Translations under genes and position numbers: made by a program
Shown here: one piece after another, positions 7,483 to 16,303 of the stretch
How positions within the stretch are numbered: position 1 is the stretch's first letter
How the letters are laid out: every line of letters begins with the position of its first letter
From: Streptomyces natalensis ATCC 27448
GTDB lineage: Bacteria; Actinomycetota; Actinomycetes; Streptomycetales; Streptomycetaceae
Length of the DNA: 64,000 bases
NCBI RefSeq assembly: GCF_000935125.1
Contig: NZ_JRKI01000018.1
Span: forward strand, 248,001-312,000
Direction of reading: 5' to 3'
The notes under the pieces: model-generated
Databases searched by the model: none
What the model saw: only the letters and a program-made list of their open reading frames with translations
What the model was told of the DNA's origin: nothing

Positions 7483-8694
7483 GTGACCAAGCGCCGCCTG
7501 CCCCGACCGAACGAGCTCGCACAAATCCTGCGGCCGAAGCCCGTTGTCCTCAGCCCCACCGACCGCCGGCTCGAATCCGCCCACACCATCGCCGATTTAC
7601 GGTACATGGCCCGCCGTCGAAGCCCCCGCGCCGTGTTCGACTACACCGATGGTGCGGCCGAGGCCGAAATCAGTCTGCGCCGGGCCCGGCAGACCTTCCG
7701 CGATATCGAATTCCACCCCGGTGTGCTGCGGGGGACGGCCGAGGTGGACACCGGCGTCCAGATCCTCGGCAAGCGTTCCGCCCTTCCTTTCGCCTTCGCG
7801 CCGACCGGGTTCACCCGCATGATGAACCACGAGGGCGAGCCGGCCGTTGTCAGGGTCGCCCAGCGGGCCGGTATTCCGTACGCCCTGTCCACCATGGGCA
7901 CGACCTCGATCGAAGAGGTCGCCGCGGTCGCGCCGACCGCCCGCAAGTGGTTTCAGCTCTATGTGTGGCGGGACCGCGGCGCCGGCCGTGAGCTGATCGA
8001 GCGTGCCCACCAGGCCGGTTACGACACCCTCATGCTGACCGTGGACACCCCGGTGGGCGGTGCGCGGCTGCGCGATATGCGCAACGGGCTGACGATTCCG
8101 CCGGCGCTCACCCTGAGGACGTTCCTCGACGGTGCGCGGCATCCGGCGTGGTGGTTCAACCTGCTGACCACCGAGCCGCTGACCTTCGCCTCGCTGAGCT
8201 CGTACCAGGGCACGGTCGCCGAGCTGATCGACGAGATGTTCGATCCGACCCTGAACCTGGACGATCTGGACTGGGTGCGCGAGTCCTGGCCCGGCAAGCT
8301 CGTCGTCAAGGGCATCCAGAGCGCCGAGGACGCCCGCGACATGGTCAAGCACGGCGTCGACGCGGTCATTCTCTCCAACCACGGTGGGCGCCAGCTGGAC
8401 CGGGCGCCCACCCCGCTGCGGCTGCTGCCCGCCGCGGTGGACGCGGTACAGGGCGAGGCGGAGGTCTGGCTGGACACCGGCATCCTCTCCGGTGCGGACA
8501 TCGTGGCCGCGCTGGCGCACGGCGCCACGGCGTGTCTGGTCGGCAGGGCCTATCTGTACGGGCTGATGGCGGGTGGGGAACGCGGCGTCCAGCGCGCGAC
8601 GGACATCCTGCGCACCGAGATCGTGCGGACGATGCGGTTGCTCGGCGTGAACAGCATCGCCGATCTGCGCCCCGAGCACGTCACCGTGCGCTGA
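7483..8694 (+). CDS. lldD: FMN-dependent alpha-hydroxy-acid oxidase (LldD-like)
   Basis: The 403-residue protein matches the lactate/glycolate/mandelate dehydrogenase family. YTDGAAEAEIS lies near the N-terminus, PTGFTRM forms the FMN pocket, LTVDTPVGGARLRD and KGIQSAEDARDMV provide flavin-contacting lysine and aspartate. SNHGGRQLD carries the catalytic His and substrate-binding Arg, and LDTGILSGADIVAALAHGA replaces the usual D-G-G motif. It oxidises L-2-hydroxy acids to 2-oxo acids. The length and the extended N-terminus are typical of actinobacterial lactate-dehydrogenase-like members. A role as 4-hydroxymandelate oxidase cannot be excluded, but no hydroxyphenylglycine partner genes are seen. 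Start GTG/ATG region follows GAAAGAGG. Confidence 0.8.
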   Translation: MTKRRLPRPNELAQILRPKPVVLSPTDRRLESAHTIADLRYMARRRSPRAVFDYTDGAAEAEISLRRARQTFRDIEFHPGVLRGTAEVDTGVQILGKRSALPFAFAPTGFTRMMNHEGEPAVVRVAQRAGIPYALSTMGTTSIEEVAAVAPTARKWFQLYVWRDRGAGRELIERAHQAGYDTLMLTVDTPVGGARLRDMRNGLTIPPALTLRTFLDGARHPAWWFNLLTTEPLTFASLSSYQGTVAELIDEMFDPTLNLDDLDWVRESWPGKLVVKGIQSAEDARDMVKHGVDAVILSNHGGRQLDRAPTPLRLLPAAVDAVQGEAEVWLDTGILSGADIVAALAHGATACLVGRAYLYGLMAGGERGVQRATDILRTEIVRTMRLLGVNSIADLRPEHVTVR

Positions 8695-8716
8695 CGGCGT
8701 GAAGAGCTGACGAGGC

Positions 8717-8752
8717 GGTGGGCGCGGACCGAACCCTCGGTCCGCGCCCACC
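8717..8752. terminator. Bidirectional terminator hairpin
   Basis: A perfect 16-bp stem (GGTGGGCGCGGACCGA at 8717-8732 with its complement at 8737-8752) with a 4-nt loop lies between the convergent lldD-like and TauE-like genes. There is no U-tract, as usual for Streptomyces terminators. Confidence 0.85.
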
Positions 8753-8787
8753 GGCCGGCGCTCAGGGACAGCCGTCCGGCAGCCGCG

Positions 8788-9558
8788 TCAGGTCACGAAC
8801 AGGGCCGTCGAGACGGAGAGACCCGCGGCCACCACCATCCAGCGCAGCACCTCTTCGTTGAGCCGCCGGGCCAGGCGGGCTCCGGCATAGCCGCCGATCA
8901 GCGCGGTCGGGGCGGCGACCGCCACCGCCGTCCAGTCGACCGGACCCCATACGGCGAAGATCAGCAGACTGATGGTCGAGTCGACCAGTGACAGCGCCGC
9001 CTTGAGCGCGTTGAGCCGGCGCAGGCCGTCGGAGGTGGCGAGCGCCAGCGCCACCAGCATGATCACGCCCATCGCCCCGCCGAAGTAGCCCCCGTACAGA
9101 CCGGCGCCGACCATCACCAGTGCCAGCACCGCCAGTTGGCGGCGCCCGTCGGCCGGGACCGCCGCCCGCCCGGCCGGCCGGACCAGCTTCTTGACCTGTT
9201 TCTGCCCGGCCAGCAGCAGACTGGCGAAGAGGACGAGCACGGGCACCACCAGATCGAAGGTGGCGCTCGTGGTGACCAGCAGCAGAAGGGAACCGGCGAC
9301 GGTGCCGATGCCGGTGGCCACGGACAGCAGCACCAGCCGGCGCCGTGACTGCGCCTTGAGGTCGTCGGCGAACCCGCAGACCTGCCCGACCCAACCCGGC
9401 CAGTTGGCAACGGAGTTCGTCACGTTCGCCGTCAAGGTCGGCAGTCCGACGCCGAGCAGCGCGGGGAACAGCAACAACGAGCCGCCGCCGGCGATCGAAT
9501 TCACCGCACCCGACAGCAGTCCGGCGCCGGCCACGGCAAGCAGAGCCACTGAATCCAT
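8788..9558 (-). CDS. TSUP-family exporter (TauE/SafE type)
   Basis: The 256-residue membrane protein has eight hydrophobic helices and the two family signatures: GLLSGAVNSIAGGGSLLLFP near the N-terminus and GAGLYGGYFGGAMG after the middle. TSUP proteins move sulfite, sulfonates or other small organic anions. It is the last gene of the long minus-strand operon, 6 nt after the FAD oxidase stop, so it may export a small acidic intermediate, a by-product or toxic hydrazine-type acid. That substrate is inference; the family call is firm. Confidence 0.85.
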   Translation of the reverse strand: MDSVALLAVAGAGLLSGAVNSIAGGGSLLLFPALLGVGLPTLTANVTNSVANWPGWVGQVCGFADDLKAQSRRRLVLLSVATGIGTVAGSLLLLVTTSATFDLVVPVLVLFASLLLAGQKQVKKLVRPAGRAAVPADGRRQLAVLALVMVGAGLYGGYFGGAMGVIMLVALALATSDGLRRLNALKAALSLVDSTISLLIFAVWGPVDWTAVAVAAPTALIGGYAGARLARRLNEEVLRWMVVAAGLSVSTALFVT

Positions 9559-9564
9559 GAAGCC

Positions 9565-10614
9565 TCAATCCTGGCAGAGAAGGTCCGCCGCCTCGCCGGC
9601 GATCGCCGGCGCCAGCCGATAGCCGAAGCCGCTCCCGGCACCGGCGTACACGACGCGCTCCGCGCCTGCCACCCCGGTGATCAACGGTTCCCCCTGAGGG
9701 CCGTAAGCATCGCAGAACACGCGCGCCGACCCGACCCTTCCGGCCAGCCGCGGCGCGCAGGCGCGCAGACTCTCCGCTGCCTCCACCAGGTCGCTCGGGG
9801 CCAGTCCGCGGCCGACGGTGTCCGGATCGACGTCCCATTGCGGGCAGACATAGCTGTAGAGCCAGTGGCCTTCCGCGTGCAGCGGCAGCAGAAAGGCGTC
9901 ATGGTCCTGGAAGACAACCGCCCCGTCGTCCGGCGCGGTCGGCTCGTCGAGGTGCAGCGCGACGATCTTCTTCACCCGCACGTCGAGTTCCCGGGTCAGC
10001 GCGGCCCACGCCGGGTGGCCGGTCCAGGGGCCGGGCGCCAGGACCAGCCGGTCGGCGGTCAGGGTCTCGCCGGTGCCCAGGCGGAGCGTGACACCGGTGG
10101 GGGAGGGGTCGACCGCGACGACCTCGACGCCCTCGCGGAAGGCGACCCGCGGCCGGAGTTGGGCCGCGAGCGCCCGGGTCAGGCCGTGCACATCGGCGTA
10201 ATGGCCACCGCTGATCCGCCAGGCCGCGCACCGCTCGGGGAGGTCCGTGACCCGGCAGGGCAGGGTGTCCGTACGCAGCGGAGCGGCGGCGGGGACATAG
10301 CGCTCCAGGATCGTCCGCTCGTGCGCAGCGTCCGCCACTACCGCCATGGGCAGTGCGCGGATCGGCAGTGCGGGCCGGGCCCGTTGGAGCCCGGCATAGT
10401 ACTCGTGGCTGTACTCCGTCATCCGTCTGAAGCGTTCGGTTGCGCCGCGGGGGATGTGCGTACCGGCGGACCGGCGGCTCGCCCCGCATCCCGTCTGGTC
10501 GCGTTCCAGTACGACGATGGACGCTTCCGGGCGCCGTGCGGCCATCTCACGGGCGATCAGGCAGCCGATGATCCCGGCACCGACGATGGCGACATGGACC
10601 CGTGCCACGCTCAC
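9565..10614 (-). CDS. FAD-dependent amine/amino acid oxidase (DAO family)
   Basis: The 349-residue protein starts with a Rossmann FAD motif (VAIVGAGIIGCLIA), has the ERDQTGCGASRRSAG segment expected of glycine oxidase/sarcosine oxidase relatives, and ends with the C-terminal FAD motif VYAGAGSGFGYRLAPAIAGE. Such enzymes oxidise secondary or primary amines to imines with release of peroxide. Its GTG start overlaps the stop of the N-hydroxylase gene by 4 nt, so the two proteins are coupled. It is the second DAO-type enzyme in this operon and may process a later hydrazine or amino acid intermediate. Exact substrate unknown. Confidence 0.75.
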   Translation of the reverse strand: MSVARVHVAIVGAGIIGCLIAREMAARRPEASIVVLERDQTGCGASRRSAGTHIPRGATERFRRMTEYSHEYYAGLQRARPALPIRALPMAVVADAAHERTILERYVPAAAPLRTDTLPCRVTDLPERCAAWRISGGHYADVHGLTRALAAQLRPRVAFREGVEVVAVDPSPTGVTLRLGTGETLTADRLVLAPGPWTGHPAWAALTRELDVRVKKIVALHLDEPTAPDDGAVVFQDHDAFLLPLHAEGHWLYSYVCPQWDVDPDTVGRGLAPSDLVEAAESLRACAPRLAGRVGSARVFCDAYGPQGEPLITGVAGAERVVYAGAGSGFGYRLAPAIAGEAADLLCQD

Positions 10615-12029
10615 ACTCCCTCGGTCAGCTGATCATCGGTCAGTTCGTGCAGTGCGTCGCGGAGTTCGTCGGCCGGGCCGGTGAATTCCCCGGCGAAGCT
10701 TTCGACGGCCGGGTCCGCAGTGGGGGGCCAGGTGACGAACGAGGCGTACGGGTCGTCCGTCTTCACGCCGAGCATCCGGTCCGCGATCCGCCGGCTGCGC
10801 CAGGCGACCAGGCTCAGATTCGGATCCGCGAGCCCGCGCTGCCGCCGCGCTCCGTTCTGGACGAAGAGGTGGTGCCGGGGCGGGCCGTCCCAGCGGACCG
10901 CGAAGTCCTGGTCGATCGCCAACTCGCCGTCCTCCCACGCCAACCGGTCCGTGAGCGGGGCCAGCATGTCCAGGGGCGCGGGGCGGAAGCCGGTCGCCCA
11001 GACGATCACATCCGCGGCGATCCGCTCGGCCGGGCCCGAGCGGTCGGCGGGTACGAGGGTGAGGTCCCAGCCCGCGCCGCCCGCGCTGCGGGCGACCTGG
11101 GTGACGGCCCGCCCGGGATACAGGCCGGTCAGCTCCTGGTTGCCGTCGATGAAGCGGTGCGCGTAGCAGCGCTGGTAGACGGCCCGCAGGGTGTCGGCCG
11201 AAATACCGTCGCTGGTCAGCACCTGGTCCGTCAGGAACGCCTCCCGGGACTTGCGGTCCAGCGCGAAGAAGTGGTCCGAGAAGCCCGGCATGTAGTAGTC
11301 GTTGGTGAAGGGCGTGTCGTCGATCGGGAAGAAGTTCGCCCGGCGGGATATCCAGGAGACCTGCCGCGGACGCTCGCCGTCCGGCCGCGAGATCACGTCC
11401 AGGAACGCCTCCGCCCCGGACTGGCCACCGCCGACCACGGCGACCCGCAGCCCCGCCAGGCCTTTCGCCCGCCGCATGAAGTCACTGACGTGGAACTGGG
11501 TTTCGCCCAGCAGGGGGCGGGCCAGCGGGGGCACCCACGGGCGGTTCCCGATGCCGAGCACCACATGGTCGGCGGTGAGGGTGCGCCGGCTGGTCCGTAC
11601 GACGAAGACCCCGTCGAAGCCGACGGAGAGCACCTTTTCCCCGAAGGTCACGTTCTCGTTCTTCTTGCTCGCCCACACCAGGTAGTTGCGGAACTCCTGG
11701 CGCGGTACGGCGTCGAACTGGGCGTTGATGTAGTGGTAGATCTTGCCCTGTTCATGGAGATAGGACAGGAAGGAGAACTTGTTCGTCGGGTCCGCGAGGG
11801 TGACCAGGTCCTTGAAGAGCGAGACCTGGAGCGAGGCGCCGGGGATCTGCTGCCCGTCGTGCCAGCCGAAGTCCTCGCTCTGCTCAAGGAAGAGGCTGCC
11901 GAGGTCCGGGTCGCCGTGCAGCAGCGAGGCCAGGCTCAGATTGGCCGGACCGACGCCGACTCCGACACAGCCGTAGTGCGGGCCGGCCGTGCCACGCTCC
12001 GGGGGGCGTGCGCAATGCAGTGATTCCAT
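10611..12029 (-). CDS. L-lysine/L-ornithine N-hydroxylase
   Basis: The 472-residue flavoprotein belongs to the IucD/SidA/PvdA N-monooxygenases. These use FAD, NADPH and oxygen to hydroxylate the side-chain amine of lysine or ornithine. The FAD site GVGVGPANLSL lies near residue 25, FLEQSEDFGWHDG follows, the NADPH site VVGGGQSGAEAFLDV is in the middle, and VIVWATGFRPA is toward the end. Start ATG 12029 has GGAG 9 nt upstream; a GTG at 12044 is also possible. In this operon with a cupin and a MetRS-like gene, the expected product is N6-hydroxylysine for N-N bond formation, as for the lysine hydroxylases of the s56-p1 and triacsin pathways. Siderophore use is the alternative, but no siderophore synthetase is nearby. 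Confidence 0.88.
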   Translation of the reverse strand: MESLHCARPPERGTAGPHYGCVGVGVGPANLSLASLLHGDPDLGSLFLEQSEDFGWHDGQQIPGASLQVSLFKDLVTLADPTNKFSFLSYLHEQGKIYHYINAQFDAVPRQEFRNYLVWASKKNENVTFGEKVLSVGFDGVFVVRTSRRTLTADHVVLGIGNRPWVPPLARPLLGETQFHVSDFMRRAKGLAGLRVAVVGGGQSGAEAFLDVISRPDGERPRQVSWISRRANFFPIDDTPFTNDYYMPGFSDHFFALDRKSREAFLTDQVLTSDGISADTLRAVYQRCYAHRFIDGNQELTGLYPGRAVTQVARSAGGAGWDLTLVPADRSGPAERIAADVIVWATGFRPAPLDMLAPLTDRLAWEDGELAIDQDFAVRWDGPPRHHLFVQNGARRQRGLADPNLSLVAWRSRRIADRMLGVKTDDPYASFVTWPPTADPAVESFAGEFTGPADELRDALHELTDDQLTEGV

Positions 12030-12155
12030 GCTGCTGATCTCCACTTACCGAGGCTGTTCCGGGCTGAGGGATGTCGTGGATGTCATGGACGGGAAGTCAT
12101 GGACGGGGAGGTCGCACGTCCTTCGCGGGCCGGCCGTACCGATCCGCCGGATCCG

Positions 12156-13145
12156 CTACCTGATCAGCACATGGCCGTCCTCGGGGCGGTGTTCCCGGGA
12201 GCGCCGCAGATCGCACAGCACGAAGGTGCGCTGGAGCCAGCGGTCGCTTCCGTCGTAGCGCGGCCGGAAGGAGGTCCGGCCGTGCACCGTGACCCGGTTG
12301 TCCACGATCGCCAGTTCGCCCGGCCGCAGCCGGACGGTCTGCTGGACCGCTTCGAACGCCTCCTGGAGTGCGTCCATCGCCTGCGCCGCCCGCCGGGTCG
12401 TGGCCGTGGTCGCCGCGAAGTCCACCCGGACATCGGGATCGGCCGGGTCGCCGGAGAGGACCGGATGGACGACGCCCTCCTGCTGCGGCCCGAAGGACGG
12501 CGGCGGGTTCGTGACGAACTCCGGGCTCGCCAGCCGTTCCCGTACGGACGGGTCCAGCAGCCCGAGCGCCTGCCGTATGCAGGCCGTACGCAGTCCCGCC
12601 ACGCCCTCGTGGTCGGTGCGCAGGCACAGCAGCATGACGAAGTCGGGCCGGTGCCGGTGGAAGGCGTTCTCGTTGTGGAACGTCAGCAGCACCGATCCGG
12701 TGTTGCCCTGGACCTCTTCGCTGCCCCGGACCGGTACGACGTTCTGGACCAGGGCGCCGAGCTTCTCCGCGCGGAAGGCGGCCGGGTCGCCCAGGGCGCA
12801 GGCGGTCATCAGCAGGACGGCCGCGGACACCGAGGGGTCGCGCTGGACCGAGTCGGGCACGGTCGGGGTCGGCGGCAGAGCGGCCTCGTCGCCCACGGGA
12901 AGCCCCCGTAACAACAGGGCACCCTGGGGGCCGGAGTGCCGACGGAACCGGGCGAGCGCGGCGCGCAGTTCCTCCGGGAGGGCATGGCATGCCTCACGGG
13001 TCGCGGCGGCCCAGGCCGGGTCGTCGACCGCCCCGGCCGGATGGTGCACCAGCCGCTCGGCGAGACCGGCCACGGTGTCCGAGGCCAGGCGGTCGAGGGC
13101 CATCCGGGAGGCGGCGGCGTGCGTTTCCAGTGCGACAGGCGTCAT
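12156..13145 (-). CDS. Clavaminate-synthase-like Fe(II)/2-oxoglutarate dioxygenase
   Basis: The 329-residue protein is of the AsnO/VioC/clavaminate synthase type, which hydroxylate or desaturate the beta or gamma carbon of free amino acids such as Asn or Arg. The facial triad is visible as HNENAFH (HxE) and VTVHGRTSF (distal His); the 2-oxoglutarate arginine is in FRPRYDGSDRWLQR. Start ATG 13145 has GGAG 6 nt upstream. It is closely related to the enzyme at 44895-45875, sharing segments such as GSVLLTFH, HRPDFVMLLCLR and LAIVDNRVTVHGRT. Its position inside the hydrazine operon suggests a substrate from that route, perhaps lysine or a derivative. Substrate not predictable by eye. Confidence 0.85.
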   Translation of the reverse strand: MTPVALETHAAASRMALDRLASDTVAGLAERLVHHPAGAVDDPAWAAATREACHALPEELRAALARFRRHSGPQGALLLRGLPVGDEAALPPTPTVPDSVQRDPSVSAAVLLMTACALGDPAAFRAEKLGALVQNVVPVRGSEEVQGNTGSVLLTFHNENAFHRHRPDFVMLLCLRTDHEGVAGLRTACIRQALGLLDPSVRERLASPEFVTNPPPSFGPQQEGVVHPVLSGDPADPDVRVDFAATTATTRRAAQAMDALQEAFEAVQQTVRLRPGELAIVDNRVTVHGRTSFRPRYDGSDRWLQRTFVLCDLRRSREHRPEDGHVLIR

Positions 13146-13147
13146 CG

Positions 13148-13480
13148 TCACTCCATTTCCTCGATGGCGGACACCCCGGAGCCGGGCCGCGGCTGATAGC
13201 GCTCCCACTCCTCGTGCAGCAGGATCCGGCCGTCGTCGAGTGTGCGGGGGGTGCTGACACAGCGGCCGATGGCGGTCTCCCCGTTGGCGAGGACCATCGT
13301 GTAGCCCATGCGGATGGTGCCGTCCGGGCCGCAGACGCCGACGAGCATGCAGCGCCGTACGTCGCCACCGCTGGCCTCGGCCCACACCAGGTCACCGTCC
13401 TGGTGGTAGGTGGCGACCGGGGCGGTGCCGTCCGCGCCCCGTTCGGTGTTACGGAACCTCTTGCCGTCGTAGTTGATCAC
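13148..13480 (-). CDS. Small conserved protein of unknown function
   Basis: The 110-residue protein has a pattern of short beta strands: NYDGKRFRN, VATYHQDGDLVWAEASGG, GYTMVLANGETAIGRC, DDGRILLHEEWERY. Proteins of this kind are often labelled N-acetylglutamate synthase in databases, but no acetyl-CoA site is visible and I would not use that name. The GTG start at 13480 has a very strong ribosome site (GGAGGAGGAG) and lies within the end of the FAD oxidase gene (32-bp overlap). The stop is 2 nt before the dioxygenase start. It is therefore expressed with the hydrazine genes and may bind a pathway intermediate. Confidence 0.6.
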   Translation of the reverse strand: MINYDGKRFRNTERGADGTAPVATYHQDGDLVWAEASGGDVRRCMLVGVCGPDGTIRMGYTMVLANGETAIGRCVSTPRTLDDGRILLHEEWERYQPRPGSGVSAIEEME

Positions 13481-14678
13481 CTGCTCCTCCTCCTTCTGTC
13501 GGGATTGCTGTTCCGGTCGGGCCCGCGCCGGCGCGGCGCGGGATGTCCAGGGTTCTCAGTCCGGTCGGGGGCGGCCGGAGGCCGTCGAAGCGCTGCGCCA
13601 GGGCCCGTGCGATGAGCGGGGCGAACTTGAACGCCCCGCCCCCGCAGGCCGCTTGGGCGAAGCACCTGCCGTCCGCGAGGTCGAGCAGCAGCCCGTCCCC
13701 GGAGTCGGTGTCGGTCAGGTAGTGGCAGTCGCGGGCCTCGGTGACCCACTCCGGCCGGAAAGCCGGTATCAGCCGGGAGAACCGCTCCCTCAGCAGCCCG
13801 GTGTACGCCGGATCCGCCGTACCGCCGTCGACGCCGGGCACCGTACGGCAGACCTCATGGGCCGAGAGCTTGAGCGGCGCACCGGCCACCGGGGGCACCA
13901 GCCAGGCACCGGTGTCGGTGCCCAGCGCCGGTACCGCGGGCATGGCGTCCCATGCCGCCCTCTCCTCCTCGGGGACGCGGCAGTAGAGCATGGTCTGCCG
14001 GTGCACCGTCACCCGGCCGTGCGGGTACGGAGCCAGCAGCGCGGGCGACCACGGCCCGGCCGCCACCAGCAGCCGGTCGGCCCGTAACACCTCGCCGTCC
14101 TGGAGCGTGACGGTACGGGCGGCCGGGTCCACCCCCGTAGCGGCCCGGCCGGTGCACAGCCGGACCCCGGGGTGATCGCGCAGCCGGGCGGCCACGGCCG
14201 TGAGCACCTGGTCGGCGAGGAGCACGCCCGCGCGCTCCTCCAGGATCCCGGCCCGCCCCTCGGGCAGGGCCAAGTGCGGGTATGCGGCGGCGAGTTGGTC
14301 GCCGTCCAGGATCCGTGCCGGGGCGCCGGCCGCGGCCAGCAGACGCCCGGCCTCCTCGGCCCGCCCGTCCGGCAGCACCGTGAGCGCGCCCACCGGGTGG
14401 TAGCAGCGGATGCCCAGGGAGGTCTCCAGCTCCCGCCAGGCGTCATGGGCCGCGAGGGCGGCCCGCGTCGCCCCCGCGTCGCCCGGATGCAGCGCCCGCA
14501 GTACGCGGTGCCGGTCGTAGGAGGACGCCGCCGGGTTGGGCAGCGGGCCCTGCTCGACCACGGTGACCCGGTGGCCGGCTCGCGCGCATTCCAGTGCGGT
14601 GAGCAGGCCGATGATGCCGCCGCCCACCACCAGCGTCCGCAGGGGCGCCGTTGCCCGCCGCCCGTCCACCCGGCTCAT
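13449..14678 (-). CDS. FAD-dependent oxidase, candidate hydrazine-cleaving enzyme
   Basis: The 409-residue DAO-family flavoprotein has the FAD motif LVVGGGIIGLLTALE at about residue 16, a conserved YDRHRVLR segment, and the C-terminal CGGGAFKFAPLIARA segment where MTOX-like enzymes contact FAD. Family members oxidise N-substituted amino acids. Its ATG overlaps the MetRS-like stop (ATGA), so it is coupled to that gene. In the known hydrazinoacetate route, an FAD oxidase cleaves the lysine-glycine hydrazine into hydrazinoacetic acid and 2-aminoadipate semialdehyde. This gene is the best candidate for that step. The other DAO gene of the operon could also do it. Confidence 0.75.
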   Translation of the reverse strand: MSRVDGRRATAPLRTLVVGGGIIGLLTALECARAGHRVTVVEQGPLPNPAASSYDRHRVLRALHPGDAGATRAALAAHDAWRELETSLGIRCYHPVGALTVLPDGRAEEAGRLLAAAGAPARILDGDQLAAAYPHLALPEGRAGILEERAGVLLADQVLTAVAARLRDHPGVRLCTGRAATGVDPAARTVTLQDGEVLRADRLLVAAGPWSPALLAPYPHGRVTVHRQTMLYCRVPEEERAAWDAMPAVPALGTDTGAWLVPPVAGAPLKLSAHEVCRTVPGVDGGTADPAYTGLLRERFSRLIPAFRPEWVTEARDCHYLTDTDSGDGLLLDLADGRCFAQAACGGGAFKFAPLIARALAQRFDGLRPPPTGLRTLDIPRRAGAGPTGTAIPTEGGGAGDQLRRQEVP

Positions 14679-16300
14679 CCCTGCCGGCCGCCCGCACCGC
14701 CGAACGGCGGCACGCGGAACGGCCGTACGGAGGTCACCTCGAACGCCGCGGGGTCCAGCGTGCCGTCCCAGCCGCCCGTCTGCCGGGCCTGCTCCGCCGT
14801 GTCGATCAGGATGGGCGCGGCGCCCGCGAGCACCGCCCGCAGTTCGAGGAACAGATCGCCCAGGGCCTCGGCACGGTCCGCCGCGGGCCGGTCCGCGGCC
14901 CGCGCGGCGTCCTTGCCCAGCCGTTGCAGCTGGCTGACCACCAGGTCGGCCGCGCTCGACGGGCGGTATGCCGCGATCTCGTAGGCATCGACGAACCGTT
15001 CCGCCACCGCCCTGGCCCGCAGCCGGCCGCCCGCGGAGACCGGCAGCTCGGCACCGGCGGTGGCGGCCAGGGCGTTGAGCACATTGGCGAGCCGGTTCCA
15101 GGGCGCGGTCAGGGACCGTTCGGTGACCTTCGTCAGGGCGTCCCGGCTGAAGTTGGTGCGCTGGTGCTCCGGGCCGGTCAGGGTGAGGTGGAAGCGGATC
15201 GCGTCCCGGGAGAAGTCGGCGAGCAGCTCGTCCATGTAGACGACGTGCCCCCGGGTCGTGGAGACCTTCTCGTTCTCCAATTCGTAGAACTCGTTGGAGA
15301 TGATCCGCTCGGGCAGGGCGTACCGGCCGTCGTGCGCCAGCAGCAGCGCCATATGGGTCAGGCCCCAGAAGTACACGATGTCGGAGCCGATGAAGTAGAT
15401 GATCTCCGCTTCCCGCTCGGGCAGCCAGAGATCGGTGCCGACCCGCTCCGCACCCAGCTCCGCCGCGGCGTGGGCGGTGCAGAACATCGCCGCGGGAATG
15501 CCCTCCACCCAGGAGTTGAGCCGCTGCCCCTCGGTGCCGGGGAACGGCGACGGCAGTCCGTACGAGATGGGGTAGGTGACCGGGAAGTCCGGCAGCGGCC
15601 TGGCCAGGGCCTCCCGCAGGAAGGCGAGGGTGCGGGGCCGCAGCCCGTCGCCGTGGGTCTCGTAGTAGTCCGTCAGCTCCTTGCGGTACCGCTCCATCGG
15701 AAGGACCAGCACGGTGGCCTCCCGTAGGACGACCGGGTCCTCGGGGTGCAGAGTGGACCAGGGGGACAGCAGCTCGTCGAAGTTGTTCGGGTGCCCGCAC
15801 ATCTCGCAGACGCCGCCGCGGCTTTCCGTGACGCACACCGGGCAGTAGCCCGCGACCAGGCCCTCGACCAGGAAATCCCCGGTGCGCTCGTTGTACGGGA
15901 AGGACACGGTGCGCAGTTCGAGCTTGTCCGCGTCGTGCAGGTCGGTCAGGAACCGCAGGACGTTCGCCTTGTACGCCTCGTCGTAGGGGGCGTATCCGTC
16001 GACCGAGATACCGGCCAGGCGGAGCGTCCGGCCGATCTCCTCGTGCGAGACGGCCGCCAGCCGCTCCGGCGTCGTTCCGTGGCGGCGCGCGCTGGCCATC
16101 ACATACGTCTGGCTGTCGTCGGTGCCGGTGGAGAAGACCACCGGGCGTCCGCGGGTCCGCAGGTACCTGGCGTGGACATCGGCTCCCATGAACGGCCCGG
16201 CCAGATGGCCGATGTGGAGATTGCCGTTGGGGGTCGGGGAGGTCTCGATGATGACGGCCGGGCGGGCGCGGCCGGGGGCGGGGGTGGTGCGCTCTGCCAT
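14675..16300 (-). CDS. Methionyl-tRNA-synthetase-like hydrazine synthetase subunit
   Basis: The 541-residue protein has the class I synthetase fold of MetRS. The HIGH motif lies at residues 29-32 (NGNLHIGH), zinc-knuckle cysteine pairs at 153/156 and 165/168, and a KMSKS-like loop reads KVSTT (345-349). It has no tRNA anticodon-binding tail that I can recognise and no housekeeping context. In Spb40 (s56-p1) and Tri28 (triacsin), such a domain is fused to a cupin. It activates an amino acid as adenylate for transfer to N6-hydroxylysine before the cupin joins the two nitrogens. Here the cupin is a separate gene 3 nt upstream. Coupled to the FAD oxidase by ATGA. The amino acid used (glycine in known cases) cannot be read. 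Confidence 0.85.
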   Translation of the reverse strand: MAERTTPAPGRARPAVIIETSPTPNGNLHIGHLAGPFMGADVHARYLRTRGRPVVFSTGTDDSQTYVMASARRHGTTPERLAAVSHEEIGRTLRLAGISVDGYAPYDEAYKANVLRFLTDLHDADKLELRTVSFPYNERTGDFLVEGLVAGYCPVCVTESRGGVCEMCGHPNNFDELLSPWSTLHPEDPVVLREATVLVLPMERYRKELTDYYETHGDGLRPRTLAFLREALARPLPDFPVTYPISYGLPSPFPGTEGQRLNSWVEGIPAAMFCTAHAAAELGAERVGTDLWLPEREAEIIYFIGSDIVYFWGLTHMALLLAHDGRYALPERIISNEFYELENEKVSTTRGHVVYMDELLADFSRDAIRFHLTLTGPEHQRTNFSRDALTKVTERSLTAPWNRLANVLNALAATAGAELPVSAGGRLRARAVAERFVDAYEIAAYRPSSAADLVVSQLQRLGKDAARAADRPAADRAEALGDLFLELRAVLAGAAPILIDTAEQARQTGGWDGTLDPAAFEVTSVRPFRVPPFGGAGGRQG

Positions 16301-16303
16301 GGG

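Noticed and set aside
7483..8694. 4-hydroxymandelate oxidase (Hmo) for hydroxyphenylglycine, by analogy with CDA
   Set aside because: The N-terminal extension and sequence look like general actinobacterial lactate dehydrogenase, and no HmaS or HpgT partner is in the window.
10611..12029. Piperazate pathway (ornithine N-hydroxylase plus KtzT-type cyclase)
   Set aside because: No KtzT-like small heme protein is present, while cupin and MetRS-like genes are, which points to intermolecular N-N bond formation.
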